This document shows, piece by piece, positions 20,306 to 35,200 of a stretch of 64,000 nt of DNA. The notes beneath the pieces are model-generated. The model saw only the letters and a list, made by a program, of their open reading frames with translations. It was not told where the DNA came from and searched no databases. The stretch lies in NCBI RefSeq assembly GCF_041296385.1, contig NC_091023.1:3286924-3350923 (forward strand). Reading direction: 5' to 3'. The DNA is from Aphelocoma coerulescens (taxonomy: Eukaryota > Chordata > Aves > Passeriformes > Corvidae). Positions within the stretch are counted from its first letter, which is position 1; the number at the start of each line of letters is the position of its first letter. Both the position numbers and the translations under genes were made by a program.

Positions 20306-21529
20306 TTGGCACAGGGCATTTTTTTTCAGTATGATCCTTTATCTTCTAGAAGGATATATGGGAGGTGAAAGTGCTGCAGTTCAGGCACTAAATCCAAGGA
20401 AAGCTGTTTACTAGAGCTGTGGAAAAAAGGGAGAGGTGAATTCAAGCCTTCTCCCCAGCTGTGTACTGCTGTGAGCAGTAAGAGCATTAAATAGATGGAT
20501 TAGCTCAAAAGAAGGCCAGTTTGGAGGGTAAGCAGCACATAAATTATTTTAGACTGGCCAAGATGAGAGGACTAGTCACCTGTGGCTCCTGACACACCCC
20601 AGTGCAGTTTGAAACCAGACCTGCTATGAATCACCTAAATCACCAGTACAAACTGGAATGTTAATCACTTGCAAGGGGCACTGAGAGATGGGCATGGCCA
20701 GGAGAGTTCAGGTCTCTGCTGGATGTTCAGCTCACCTTCCAGTAGGGTGGTCTGCTCTGATCTCCACAGTCTAAATCCTCCCTAAGGCAGAGAGAGGCAG
20801 ATTGAACAGATTAATGAGCAGGGAGAGGAAGGTAAATATTTAAACCAAAATTGCTAATACAAGCACCAGCTACAATGGAAAAAGGTGCTGCCTGTCCCCC
20901 ACAGCTGCCCAGCACTTGGCAGCCAGACACTCCTGGTGAAGGAGGTGAGCCCCTGCAATGCTGCATCAGGCCCTGACCTTAACACTGGGACACAGCAACA
21001 CACTGAAAGCCAGAAATACTTGTTAAAGATCTAAGCTGAGCTTAGCTGTGTTATTTGGGTTGTGTTAACACTCGGGTAAAATCTTGTCTGGCTGAGCTGT
21101 CCTTAAACATAAAGCCATGAACATGAAATAAACAGTAGAATCACAGACTGATTTGGGTTGGAAAATGATCTTAAGGATCATCTTTTTCCATGGTCAGAGA
21201 CACCTTCCACTATCCCAGGTTGCTCCAAGCCACATCCAACCTGGCCTTGGACACTTCCAGGGATCCAGGGGCAGCCCCAGCTTCTCTGGGCACCCTGTGC
21301 CAGGGCCTCTCCACCCTCACATGGAAGAATTTCTTCCCAAAATCCCATCTAACCCTGCCCTCTGGCAGTGGGAAGCTATTTCCCCTTGGCCTGTCCCTGA
21401 GGCCCTTGTTCACAGTCATTCTCCAAGCTCTCTTGGAGCCCCTCTGCACACTGGACTCTTCTGGTGTACTGCCTACTACCCACCACCTCCTTCAACGTGT
21501 GCAAGGACATCAGGACAGGCAAAGATTTT
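20306..21529. other. Convergent intergenic region DTYMK/ATG4B
   Basis: About 1.2 kb between two gene 3' ends. Only an inverted CR1 (21137-21465) was recognised. Confidence 0.6.
21137..21465 (-). repeat. CR1 LINE 3' fragment
   Basis: Inverted CR1 tail AGAATCACAGACTGATTTGG followed by the inverted 3' ORF2 end. It ends just past the ATG4B poly(A) site. Confidence 0.92.
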
Positions 21530-23215
21530 AGATCTGTTTATTCAGATAGAAATTGAAAGCAGATGAATGGAGCACAGCCCCACTTCCTCTGCTGCCTCTT
21601 CCCCTGACTACAAGAGAGAAGAGGAGAAGCAGGAAGAAAGCAGCAAATAATAATTTAGTGACAGAAGCATTGTGGTTCCCAGTTCAAACCTCTGCTTTCG
21701 AGTATCACAGGGACAGTTAGAGCATCAGTAGGTCAGTCACGGGGGAAACAGGTCATTTCTAGCCTGGTGGCACCACCCTTGGGCACACCACCATCATCTG
21801 ACAGGTTCCAAACCCGAATGCACAAACCAAAGCCTTGTAAACAGGGTTGCAGTGTGCAGCACGCACCAAGGAAACTACGGCAGCAACTTCCCTTGCAGTG
21901 TGCATGGAGACAGCTCTCTCCTCCACATTTACCTTTCTCTGTGTGAAGGGCCCTAGGCAGAGCTACCATGTTAAAGTAGCTAAAATTTCCAGTATATTTT
22001 GACCTTCTCAAGGCATTCTGCCCTTCTTGGGATGGTTACCTGACGGGGGATTCTCCAGGTTAGCTCCTACAGCACCTCTGGGCACACTCCGCAGGGAGGG
22101 GAGCTGGCAGAGGTAATGTACCAACACAGCTTGGAAACCTCGACCTTCAGGCACCTCTTCTGCTTTGGAAAGGGAATGTCTGACAGGAATAGCTGGAGGA
22201 ACTGCTGACCAACCTGCCCAGGGCACCTCAAGAGGTTTTACAGCTCAGGGTTTTGGCAGGACAACACCATTCCCTAGTCGCTGTGCCAGCACACTGGGGG
22301 ACAGACAGAAGCCTGGCACGTGCCTGGTAGATCTCTGCTGCCCCATTTCACCTCTCTCAGCTCTGGACTCTTTTTCCAGGGCTGTGGAATTCAGTTTTCT
22401 GTTCAAAGCAGCTTTCCTGAAGGTACTTAATGTAGACACTATTCCATTGTAGAAGCACCTGGACTGACTCACTGAGCAACACACACGTTTTCTATTCTTC
22501 CATTCCTTCTGTTACTTAAACTGGGATTGAGATGCTCCTCTCCAGCAGCACAGCACTGCTCCACACTTCACTTATTGAATTCCCAGTCACTTAGAAGTTC
22601 CCTCAATTCCCTTTCCATAGGGTGTGAACAGGAGAGGTAGTGCTGAGTGTCCTGCACAGCATGAACAGGAGTTGTACCGTAGGGACCTGCACTCCGGAGG
22701 CTTCACAGCTATCTGTGGGACGTGGCTGCTGTTCCCTGGCATTGTGAGCTGCAGCCCAGGTTGGCCAGTGAGAAGGGAAGCTGCTAAAGGCATTAACTGG
22801 ACGTTTCTCCTGCTAAATGATGGGTGGACTCTACTTAAGCTTCAGAGGGGAGTCCCCATGGAAAGATTCAGCGCTCTAACGATTTCCGTGCCTCCCCCGG
22901 AAGGCCCAGCTGACCTGCTGATGTGACAGATAGGCTTTGAACTCCTAAGCACCACTGCATCCACTTCCAGCAACCATTTGCTGCTGAGAAATTCCAGCTG
23001 CAGCCAGTAAGGCTGTAACATCCTCTTGGTTCTTCATCCCACCGCAGACACTGCGCGCTCTGCTCCGAGGCTGCACGGAACGCCGGGATGGACAGGAGGC
23101 AGGGATGGCAGCAAGCGCCTATGAAAACCGGTAGCCCCAGGCTCTCGAAGGAGCTTCCCTCCCCCCTTCTCCCCACACATACACAAATTTGCAGAGTCAC
23201 GTTTCCTATTTGTTT
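21530..23215 (-). other. ATG4B: ATG4B 3' UTR and poly(A) signal
   Basis: About 1.7 kb non-coding, ending near an AATAAA on minus (plus coordinates 21537-21542). No repeat family was recognised inside. Confidence 0.65.
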
Positions 23216-23289
23216 TCAAAGGGACAGGATTTCAAAGTCTTCATCTTCCGAGTCAAAGAACCTTTCCAATCTGTCGGCATCAGAGGAGT
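23216..23289 (-). CDS. ATG4B: ATG4B coding exon 13 (terminal)
   Basis: 74 nt including [26 protein letters not shown]. The C-terminal LC3-interacting motif FEIL follows the acidic DSEDED. Confidence 0.96.
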
Positions 23290-26200
23290 CTGGAAGAGAA
23301 GAAGAAAGCGCTGTCTCAGTGGGATGCTGTGACTGTCAGAGAGACCAGCAGTTGGAGGGCATCACAATTTTGTGCCTAAAGTTCCAAGACTCAGTGACAA
23401 AGCTAAGTGAGGGCTCTGAGGAGAAGAACATGTCAGTGACATGGAAAATGCACTGGAGAGAATTACATGGAGCACAGAAGCATGTCATCTTTCACAGATC
23501 CAAACACATTTCTGCTGCCACCATTCTGTACAACCTTCCTGTACCCCAGCTCTGCATTAGCAGGAGATGTTCTGCCTCAAGAGGCTCAAAACAGGAGAGC
23601 GTGCCCAGGTCTGGACTAATATCCATGAAGATTTCTGTCCCAATAAGAGATACATTTACCCCTATGTATTAGAGAATCGTTTCTGCTATAGTTGCTTTTG
23701 GTGCAACTGTTAGGGAATGTAATTACAACATGAACTCTCCCAAAAGCAATTAGTACAGTCCACTTTGTGAGGAAAGGTAATGTTAGTTGATCCCACCTCT
23801 CCACCCTTCCAACTATATGGTGAGGAAGGAGCTCACACCTGAAGGGGAAGCAACTTTAGCACAGGCAGAAGTAAAGGAGAAACCTTTATTAGTTCAGGCT
23901 AATAAATTTATCAGTTACAGAATCCCAGAATGGTTTGGGTTGGAAGGGACCTTAAAGCCCATCCCATTCCACCCCCCTGCCTTGGGCAGGGACACCTCCC
24001 ACTGTCCCAGGTTGCTCCAAGTCCTATCCAACCTGGCCTTGGACACTGCCAGGGATCCAGGGGCAGCCCCAGCTTCTCTGGGCAACCTGTGCCAGGGCCT
24101 CCCGACCCTCGCGAGGAGGAATTCCTTCCCGATATCCCATCTATTCTTGCCCTCTGGCAGAGGGAAGCTATTCCCACTTGTCCTCTCACTGCATGCCCTC
24201 TACAGCTTCCTTGGAACACCTTTAGGCCCTGAAAGGGGCTCAGAGTTCAATCACTCCCTCTAGTGAGAGACAGGACTAACAGAAATGGAATGGCTGTGGC
24301 AGATGGGAGAGGCTCTACAAGCCAGAGAAGAGGGAGAAGGCCAAGTAGTCCATTACAGAAACATTTTTAAGAGTAGGAAAGACAGTATTAGGGACAATTT
24401 AAGACAGGCAAAAATCAACTGATGGCTATGGGGAATTGAGCACTCTTAACAGCAACAGACAGTGTGATAAGCTTTTAAGGAAGGGGAGAGAGAGAGAGAA
24501 AGAGAGAGAAACACCAGGAAGTGCAGGGTGCAGGTTGCCAGGAGGCTGCCCAGTGCCTGGTGACGGAGTAGGCTTGCCCACACACACACACCGCTCTTGG
24601 CAGAAGCAGCCAATGGCTTTATCTCCTGCAATGTTTGTGCATGTTATTAATGTGATAAGCAGAGCCTGACAGGCAAGATTAGTGCCCAGCACTTGTCCTT
24701 TTTCCCACTGGTAGTAGTACATGCCAGGAAGGAGTGCCTTGTGCTGGAACTAAGTGTGACCAGCCCTGTCTTGGAGCATTTTCATTACCCACAAACTCGG
24801 TTTTCAGCCTTTTCAATGGACACTTTTGATTCCTCTGAGCATCCCTTTAGAAACCATAGAGTCACACTGCTGTGACAGCCTGTGAGCTTGGTTTTTCTTC
24901 TGCTCAGTCAGCATCACCATTCACAGATTATTCTAAAAATCATCCTGAGACGCTGTGGGATCTACAAACTTCTAGCTGAAAGCCTAAGAACTATATGAAC
25001 TGGCCAAGAGCTCCAGATTTAAACTCTGGGTGGAACAGGAACACACTAGAAGTCATCATGTAATTCCACGTGAATTCCAGAAACCCAGAGGGACCGGCTC
25101 ACCCTCAGCTCTCCCTCCCTGTGTGGCCTCACCTGGTGTGAGATTCAGGACATCAGGGTTGGAGAAGTGTGAGGGCTGGCGTTCCACCAGCTCAAACATG
25201 GGCAGCGCTCCTCTGACCAGGGACAGCTGTGGAGACAGAGCAGAGCCATGAGAACCAACAGCTCTGCACTGCTGGTGCAATTCAGGGGCAATCCGATCTG
25301 TTGGGACTTCACTGTAGCTGGAAAAATGATTTTCAAAGCTTCTGACTCACATCACCAACAGAATTTCAGAGCTATGCTCCTTCTGGTAGTTTAATAAACT
25401 ATTTTAATACGCTTAAAATGGGGTCATGCTGCAGAGAACATGGTCTCTGTGCAGTGGTTTGGAAACAAGACAATACCTGATATTCCTTTCCCAGGGATAG
25501 AGAATCAGAGATTCATTAAGGCTGGAAAATAACTCCAAGATCTTCGAGTCCAACCATTCCCCCAGCACTGCCAACATCACCACTAAACCATGTCCCCAAG
25601 TGCCACGTCCACATGCCTTGTGAACACTTCCCGGGATGGGGACTCCACCACTTCCCTGGGCAGCCTGTTCCAATGTCTGACCAGATCTATAAACACAAAC
25701 CTTTTTGATTTGCTGGCACCAGTCATTAAAGTCTGCCTCTGTGTTGCAGAAAAAGCCCTGAAAAAAAAGAAGAAAAAGACTTTATCTTTCCGTATTTTTG
25801 ACTGATCATTTTCAGACTTAAGTCAACACCACGTAACATGATCAGGACTGGGAGCAGTTACTACTCCTGACTGCCTTGCTTTAAAAACGTGCCTCACACT
25901 GCCCTGTTAAACTGAACCCTCCACAAAGGCTTGATGTGACCAGGCTATCCAAGTGCTGGAATCACCAATATTTTCTTTACTGCAGAAGGAAAACCAGGAG
26001 GAACAAACCCTATGGAAACAAAGGGCAGGAAACTCAGGTTCAAGAGGAAACAAGCCACGGCGCATCATCATCTGGATTCAGGAATGGATTCACCTCTGCT
26101 CATCAAAAGGCTGGAATCAAAGCCCAGACTAAACCTGAGAGAATGAGACTGCTCCATGAGGAATGGTATTTAATTGCCATGCAAGGGGGACTTCCCTAGG

Positions 26201-29200
26201 ACAGGCCACTCTCTGCATGAGGAGCTGCTTTACCAGTGTCACCGAAACCCAGGGCAGCACTTGCCCAGAGCACAGCACCGCAGAGTACCCAGCCCGTCAC
26301 CACTGCCCCTGCCAGCTCCCTGTGGAACAGAGGGACCCCAGCACTGCTCCTGGGGGTGACTGGGAACAGGAACACACCACGGCAATGGAGGGGTCGAGCT
26401 CGGCGATGTTCATCCTGCACGGAGGGTGCTGGCAGTGGAAGCTCTCGTCGGGGAGGCAGCCGCTGTCGCTGGGCTCCACCGCCGGCTGCGTGGTGTGGGG
26501 ATCCAGGTAAATGAGCTCCTCACCTGGGCACAGAGACAAGGACACATCAACAGCAAGAACCATGCCAGAAGTTGAGAGATAGAAAGAGCAGGAAAAGCAA
26601 TGGCAGAGCCTGGTCTCATAAGCACACAGAGGAATCCACATTCCAGGGATGTCTTGCTTTCAGCCACTTCCCCAAATGCTTCTCATCCAGGCACAGCTGC
26701 CAGCACAACCACGGTGGCCACTCCACTGTGACGCCCTGGGATTGAGGCACAGGCACTATCTGGGTATTGTTCCTGCTCATCCCTTCCTGGGTAAGCTCAA
26801 ATAGACCCCAGAAGTCTGAAGCACGAATAACCTGAGGTCTCTGGCAGAGAGGAAACCAGAGGGAAGGAGAGTAACAAGACTTTGTAGGGTTTGAAGAACA
26901 TCTAAAGGACAGTTAAATCCAGACAAGCCACAGAGGGAGGTCAGCTCTGAATGCAGGAAGCAGGCTCTATGCACTCCACAGACAGGATTTAGTGTTACAC
27001 AGGGGAAGTTTATGGCCACTGTTCAAATCTACATCACTCAGGTGGCAGGTTCAGCCCACAGCAGCCTTCCACGCTTCCAGCAGGAAAGCAAAACCCTGCA
27101 GCATGCACCACAGGCCAAGCAGGAGAGCTGTGCCACCCCAGAAGCATTTTTTAGCCAGGGGGAGATTCTTTGGACGGTCTTTGCAGTCCTCTGGGCACTC
27201 ACCTACATAGCCAATGAAGTAATGAGCACTGTTTGGCTTCCCTCCGATCACTCCCAGGGACTGGGGCATCATGAAGCAGTGCTGGAAAAGCAACACAGAA
27301 AACACACAGCTGACAGACAGTGAAACAGCAGGTGGCAACAAAGGCAAACATCCAAAAATGCAGTGGGAAAGATGGACAGGGACATGGAAAATCAGCAACT
27401 CTAGCAGCAAAACCAGCTGTTTCTGGAGAAAATCTCCATCAGGCTGCAACACAGGGCTTTCTAGGAGCATGGAAACAGCTCAAAAACACTTTTAACAGGA
27501 ATAGACAGGTGGACCAAATGAAAGAAGCTGCACTACTCCAGGACTTGGTATGGGGAAGTCCTGGCTCTGCTGCAGTCAGTGGCAAGATCCCTGGAGCTGT
27601 CATCAGGTTGCAACAGTGCTCTCAGGAGGGAACAATCATTCAGGAAACAGTCCGAGTTCCTTATCCACCTGGAGCAGCCAAGCACGATCTACTGAGTTAA
27701 GGGGAAGTAGAATGTCCCACGGATCTGAACCTGGAGGTCTCTTACCCAAGCTCAGAGCTTGCTAGCATTGTGCACCCTGTCTTGTGCACATCCTAAATTC
27801 TGCAGCTTCTCGATCCTGCAACCACCTGACAGCTCTTAGCCTCAGCCTGCAGCACAAACTTCAGCATCCGAGCCACAGGGAGTGTGCAACGCTGTATAAA
27901 TCAACACTCAGGTTACCACCAAGCAAGGTACAGTTGTGCTGAACAAAGGCTTCAGCAGGTTGGTACCATCTGAACACAAAGAGGGGCTGAGGTTTAAGCT
28001 GTGAAGTAAGATCCTCAAAAGAAAAAAACACCAACCAAAACAGGCCCAACCCTTCAAGCCCCCCCATTTTCCTGACTACAGCTTGCAAGAACCTATATCC
28101 TGACCTCTGACAAGAATTGTCTCTAAACACAATTTCCTTTTGCAATTACTTCTGAGTAATTACTTAATTCACAACAGGATCCTTAAGCATCACCCCAGCA
28201 GGAATTCAGCTCCAGATTCCCTACCTTTAGTGTTTCAATATAGGCTTCATTGATCTCTGTGAGCCCGAGGCGGAGAGGTATCAGCAGCACCAGTGGTTTC
28301 CATGGGGAGAGCCTCTCTCTGAGCCCCACGTCCTCTGGGCACCCGTTATAGAGCACGTCTGACTCCAGGGCAGGGCACGCTGCAGCTCCAGCACAGGGCA
28401 CGTTGGACTGGCACAACCGCCCTGCAGAGAGGGAACAGGAGCAGAAAGCATCAGCAGTCAGTTTCCAGAGCTTGAGTCATTCCTCTGATCAACAACTGCT
28501 CCTTACCAAAAGCCTACAGCACTTAAAGCCAAGAAGAGCTTGAAGGGGCTGAGTGCTGGGACTGTGTGAGGTGTGCACGGCTGCTGCAGGGCTCAGCCTC
28601 AGCTCAGCTCACACCAGGCCTGTGCCACAGCCCCTCGTACTCACAGCTACCGACAGCTGGGCAGTGAAAATGCAACTTCTTCCAAAAAGGTGAGCAGCCA
28701 CCTGTGTCAACAAAGCTGGGCGAGTTGATTAGCAGGTCAGACAACTGTCCTGAATTCACAAAGCTTGTAGGCAGAAAGAGGAAAGTTCTGGAGTGTCCAG
28801 CTCCGGAGGAGTTCAGAGAGGATATGAATGAACTGAATGAGGACAGCATTATGAGTTAACACAGGAAATATTCACCTGTAATTCAGTGCTATGTGACGTC
28901 ACTCTAGTGATGTGGTATCTGTCTAGAGTAGCTATGATTTCCTAAAAGTCACAAAAACTGTCATAAATTCTATGGGGGATGATTCACAAGCTACTTTACA
29001 GACCTAAAGCACTATGATCCTTAAACTCTGCAATTTCAGCCTAAGATTTACCTCTAAGATATGGGGCAGCAGAACTCCACATGACATAAGCACTCTGCAT
29101 CCTCATCCTAAAGGCTTGCCAAACACACAGCCAGGCTGTAATGCACCCAGGTTATGTAAATTCTGGTCCAGAAACAATTCCAAGCCTACCTGTCTCACTG

Positions 29201-32200
29201 GCCAATTTAATTATTTGCTGGGTGTGTGGAGAAAAAAAAAAACAACCCAACGTAAACCCCAAAGAAACCCACAGCATGATTAAAGAATCATGAAGCCAAG
29301 GCAATTAGACAAAATGCCAGAGGCTCATTTAATTTATTCCCAGCCTAAACTGAATGCCAGGACACTCCAGCAGGTAGGACATGATGTAAACAAACACCTT
29401 AATCACCAGCCATTTCAGCTGGGTGTTTGTTCACTACTTAGAGCTTCAAACCCAGCTCAATGAGGATGGTATTATACCCAAATTTAGAAGAAATAAGACT
29501 TTGATCTAAAGCCTCAGAGGAGAGACAACCTACACAGGTGTTTGCAGTTCCTTCCTAGACTGATCCTCAAGAAGGGAGAAGGTGTATGTGTGCACCTCAT
29601 GCACAGACATAGTCACCAGAGGTTCTGAGGACACTCTAAAGTCATTATCTCTAGTGATTTCTCCTGTTAAAGCAGGTTCTTTTGTTGCAATAGCCCACCT
29701 GTCCAGATGATCTGAAATCAGCTGCCAAGCCAGGGCTGTTGCTGAATGGGGTGTCACTGCAGGTTTCCTCGTCAGGCAAAGCACGTGGCAATCCTGTGCT
29801 GTGTATGAACATATTTACCTCCAGTTTAAGCAGCAGAGAGCTTGGCACAGACTAAATTCACCTTGGTATCTGGCAGGCTTTGCAGTTCTGTGGTGCCACA
29901 GCAGAGCAGAACTGCCTAAAGCTTCCCAGCTGGATCCAAACCATTTACTGCAAACATATTCCAACAGATCTAACACAACAACTCTCCTGCTGAGGCTGCT
30001 GCTGGCAGGTGCTGGCTTTACTGTTTTGGATTCTCACCACCTTTGGGATGCACAGGATTCTCCAATGCCCAGCTGAGATGCCCTTTCTCATGGAACACTG
30101 ACTCAGAAGGGATAAAGATTTAGGTTTCTTCACTGTTTCTTTCCTCTGAACCTTTGGCTGAACCCTATCAGTGACCGAATGAACAGATGTATGAAACATT
30201 ACTTCTTTCCACAATGATTGGGGCACAAGGTAACAAACACAAACCTACAGACATGTAACACATCAGACCCACTCACACAGTGACTTTCAGGCCCTGAACA
30301 GGTATATTATGATCCACATTTGAGGAAAACAAGCACACACACCCCTGCTCAGGACAAGCTGTATGGACATGTCACTTGAAGCAGCATCAGCGCTGAACAG
30401 CCAGTGCCACACACAGAGCCTGCAGCACACCCGAGCCTCGTGGCCAGCATGCTTCAGCTCTAGAAGTGATATCTGCAGGCTAAAGATGAAGGATAAATCC
30501 AATCTGTTTTAAATCTGGCCTTTGTTTAAGCCAAGGGCATCAGCACATACCTTCAGCTAAGGTTAGACACACACTTCTCAGTCAGATCCAACTGAGACTA
30601 CCTGACAAGAGATGTGACTTTGTAAAGTGACCGTCCTGCACTCCAGGCAAAAATTGCCTGGCTATTGATCTTGGCCCTGTGGCAGCCAAGCCAGCCTAAA
30701 CGGTGCCTGCCACCATCTCACCTGTAACCCTACACCAGCCGATTCAGAGCACTGCCCTGGCAGAAACACTGCAAGGTTTGTGCTGGGTGGGCTCATTGCC
30801 TCAGGAATTAGCCTAAAGCAAGCCATGGGAAAGCCAGGACCATGCAGGGTTGCAGCAACCAGCAGTGCAGGTGCTCAGCTTTGGTTACTGCAGTGCTGCA
30901 GCCAGAGCAGGCAGGCTCAGGATGGGCATGAAGAGCTGCTCAGCCTCCAGAGACAGCCTGTGGGCAGGATGCCCCAAAAAACAAACAAAAAAGGAAAAAA
31001 AAAGAAGCCACCAGTGAACATTCCTTAAAATGATGAGTAACAGATTCCCTTCTTACCCCCATGCCAATTTTGGTCCTTTTCCTCTTCAGATCTGTTCTAG
31101 CTTTCTTACTCTTTCCAGGAGCAGAAACCTTCCTACCAATTATGTGAGAGAGGAACCACCCATTTACTGCTCACTCCTTGTGGCCACAAACAAGTCTGAC
31201 ACTGCCTACCAAGCAGCTCCCATATGTTCTCTCACCAGATCCAGAGGCATCATCAGATGAAATGAAAGTCAAACAAGGCCCTTCCTTGCCCTAGAAGAGC
31301 AATTCTCACCTTGTTTTAGCACACCTGGACACAGCTTTCACAGATCACAAGCATTAGAAGGGACCTTAAAGCTCATCCCATTCCATCCCCTGCCTTGGGC
31401 AGGGACACCTTCCAATAGACCAGGCTGCTCCCAGCCCCATCCAACCTGGCCTTGGATACTGCCAGGGTTGGGGCAGCCACAGCTTCTCTGGGCACCCTGT
31501 GCCAGGGCCTCACCTCCCTCACAGGGAGGAATTTCTCAAAGACAGAACATGTACTTCACGCTTGTTGTGCTCTCCAGCTTTTTTCTGGGCTCTTGCTGCC
31601 GAGGATATACCACATTCTACCTCCACATGATACTTACTGATTTCTTCCATCACCACTGTGTTGTCCATGGCTATGTGTACTGCCAGGGAACTCCACGTGT
31701 CAAAAGTTGCAAGTTTTCTAAAGGAAAATCAAAAACAAGTAAGTATTGAAGGATTAATACAACTACAAGGCAAAGATAGTGGTGTATCAGAGAGGAGAAA
31801 CCGGATTAGGAGAGACTGGTGTTATCAGTTATGATGTAAAATGTGCTTTGACCTGGGAAAGCTGCTGTTAGGCAATCCCAGCCTATTCCAGGGAGCCACG
31901 TGCTCATCTACCAACGAGAGGGGAGAATGGTGAGAGGAGGGAAGGTGTTATTAAAGGCAGCCCATGCTCCAAAGGCAGGCAGAACCCTGTCAGCTCAGAG
32001 GTACCACACACCAGCTGGCCCCACTGCCTGACTGAACAGAGAAAAGGAAAAGGGCAGCACTCACCTGAGCACCTGCGCGACCGTGTTTGGTCCGTACCAC
32101 TGGCCTATGGATTTTCCCTCCCCGACTCCCATCTGGGCTGCACCACAACAAAAAAACCAGAATAATGTAGTCAGTAATTTCACCCACACTGCATCCCTTC

Positions 32201-35200
32201 ATAATCAGGTTTGTATTTAATAGGGAAGAATTCTCACTTGGAAACTTTATCGAATCAGCAGTATTTACTGCTTCACGGGGGTGAGAAGCACATCCTGAAG
32301 GACTGCAGAGCAAATCCTTTCCCCAAACTGCAGCAGCACAGAAGTTCAAAGGGCAGTGTTGCCTCAGAAGAAGCTTTACCCAGTGTTTGACCACCCCCAT
32401 GACCTGAGTTCTGTTCACTGAAGCTATGCCTTAACACCCCACAGGAAACACTGGAACAGGCTGTTTTCCAGGGAAGTTGATACCAAAGTGAGAGCCTTCC
32501 TTAGTCCATTTGCTTTGTCTGAGCATTTCTTTCTTCTTACCTATCTGGTGAATGGAGTAGTAGCTGTCTTTTTTGTCAATGAAGGCATTAAGAACGTTGA
32601 AGTAATTATCCATCTGCCTCTTCCCTTTTATCCACCTCCAGTCTACGACAGACAAGGGATATATGAAATAAACATGGTACTTATTAGCAACCAGAGGCTG
32701 CAAGCTGCAGATCTCTTCCTGTCCATTGACCAACTCAATGTTCACATTGTTATATTATTACTAAGCATCTGAGACATTCCCAACAGTAAAGGGTTAATTT
32801 TAAAATAACAGAGAACATTCTTACTGCTGGGATAAAGGAATATGACCCACAGAAAAGCAAATAAACAAACAAAAAAAATCAGAAAATACAAATATCCCCA
32901 GAGAGTTCCCAGCAGACTATTCCCTCAGCAGCCCTGAACTTGAGAAGACTGAAGAAAAAATTACAGAACCCTCAGCAATTCCCAGCTGTGTCCTTGCTAT
33001 CTCTGTTCTTCCAAGTGCTGCACTCGTGCGAGCACATGGCCCTGGAAGTCAGTGTGGGCTGTGCACTGCTTTACCTCTTCCCAAATGCCTGCAGACCAAG
33101 GCCTGAGCAAAGATCATCTGGCCACAGCGCAGCATGCAGCCCCAGCCCGTGTCAGAGGTGGGACCGGTTCCTCCTGGAAACAAGGACAGAAAATAAACAG
33201 GGAATGAATGGTAAGACAGTGCCAAGAGGGAGGAGAAGGAATGGCCAGCAGGTTCACCAAGAAATGAGGACTAGCTTAGCTCACACACCCAAGGCTGAGA
33301 ACCAAAAATGTGGTTATCAGTGAGTAACTTAGTGGCATCCCTTAAAAACAAATAAACAAACTCCTCTAACACAAACTGAAAGGGGAAAAAAACTTCCAAG
33401 GGAAATCCAAACAACCTAAAAGAGAGCTGAATTTCTCAGGAGAACAACAGCCCTTAAGCCTGGCTGCAGACTCTCAGCCCAATTCAGACACATTTCTACA
33501 CAAAGGTGTTAAAGATGACTCTTGTAATTCTCATCTTGAGAAGGCAACTCATCAAGCAGAACAAACCAGTCCCAGGGAATTCCCACATCAGAAGTGGCCA
33601 TGAATAAGATTTCAAAGTGAACAATGTACTCAGGCCAAAAAAAATAAAAAGACACCAGCCAAAAAAAACCTACCCAAGCAGTGAAAAAAAAAACCACATC
33701 CTACATATTGTTGGAGAAAGCTGGATATCAGCTCATGCTGGAAAGTCTAAGACAAAGCACACAAGGCTGGAAGCATTTCCCTGACAGACCTTCCAAAGGA
33801 AACTGCTGCTCCTCCACTGCAGCTCTGGCTGTTACTACAAATAACAGAGATCAAATGTTCAGTGTGATCCCTGTAGGTAATCTGTGCCTGGGCACAGCTT
33901 CTGCAATTCTTTGCAATGCTGCTTTTCTTCTTTTGGTCCTAAACAGGGAGAAAATCCCCTAGAGAACTATTTAATCAGCTTCTTGATGGACACCAGTTGT
34001 CTTCTATAGTTTCACCAGTAATTCGTAACACGTACAAATTCCAAAAGTGATAATGCTTCACAAAATTAGCATTGGACAGTTCCTCTAACCCTTACAATAT
34101 TTAAGTGGGCTAGCACAGAGGGAAGGGATGAACAGTAACAGGGGTGACTGGGAGAAAAAATACTGAAAAAGGTGTACTGTATGACATGCAGATCATATTG
34201 ATGGTGTAAATGGGAAATGACTCAGGAAATGGGGTCTGTCTTCACCCCACACTTTAATGACTCACAAGAAAACCAAAATTGCATCTGTGAGCCAGTAAAA
34301 CGTGTGCTAACCCTTCAATCTCAAACATACGTTTAACGATGGTGCACAAACATGAATTTAAAGGGATTAAACTGCATCAAAGACATCTCAGAGCTTCTGA
34401 GGCAAAGGGCTTCCCAGCAGGGAAAGAACAGCACAAGCCAGAAGGACCAGTTACGAAGAAGTCTCTTTTCCAAACCTGAGCCATGTTCCTTTGCCACTGA
34501 CTGCTGGGGATGACAATGACAGAAGGGGGACATGGGTAGGCCTTGGAATCCCATTTACCTGCTCTTAGATCTCCTCTGATACACCTTGCACTCAGCACAC
34601 AAACCCAAACCCCAGAAGAGGCCATGCAGAATATCTTAAGGAACCAAGACATCCTCCTTCACTACAGCTCCTGTGTGTAACAGACACTTCAGGCACCTAA
34701 CTCCCCCCAGACAAACAAAACCCCCCCAGAGAGTCTGGAGCAGATGCACAAAGGCAGCAATTTCTGTCTCTTTCTCTAGGTTTCATCATTTTAATCCACT
34801 TCAAGCCCAAGACCATCATTCAATAATATTTCACACTAGACTGATATAGGATGTGATGAAGTATAAAAATCCTCTCATGTTGCCTAAAAAAAAGGAGGCT
34901 TCCCAAACTCCTTGAGTCCTTTTAAAAACCACTGCTATCCCTCCTACCCAAGGGGATGAGGAATTCTCATCATCAGATAAAAAAAAACAGTCTGCCTCAT
35001 CAATTAGATGAAGCACATTTCAGACTCTTATGAATGGAAATGATGTCATGTTTGTGGGGACTGTTTTATTAGGGATAAGCGGATTATAATAATTTCCAGG
35101 ATGCCTTTAGACTCCTCTGGAGTACATACCAATAGCAGGGAAGTTCTTTCTGTAGGTGAACCAAAGCCGAGAGGTCACATCCAACAGGATCTCCTCCTTC

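Noticed and set aside
23088..23672. A 194-codon plus-strand open frame.
   Set aside because: It is the antisense shadow of ATG4B exon 13 and its flanks.
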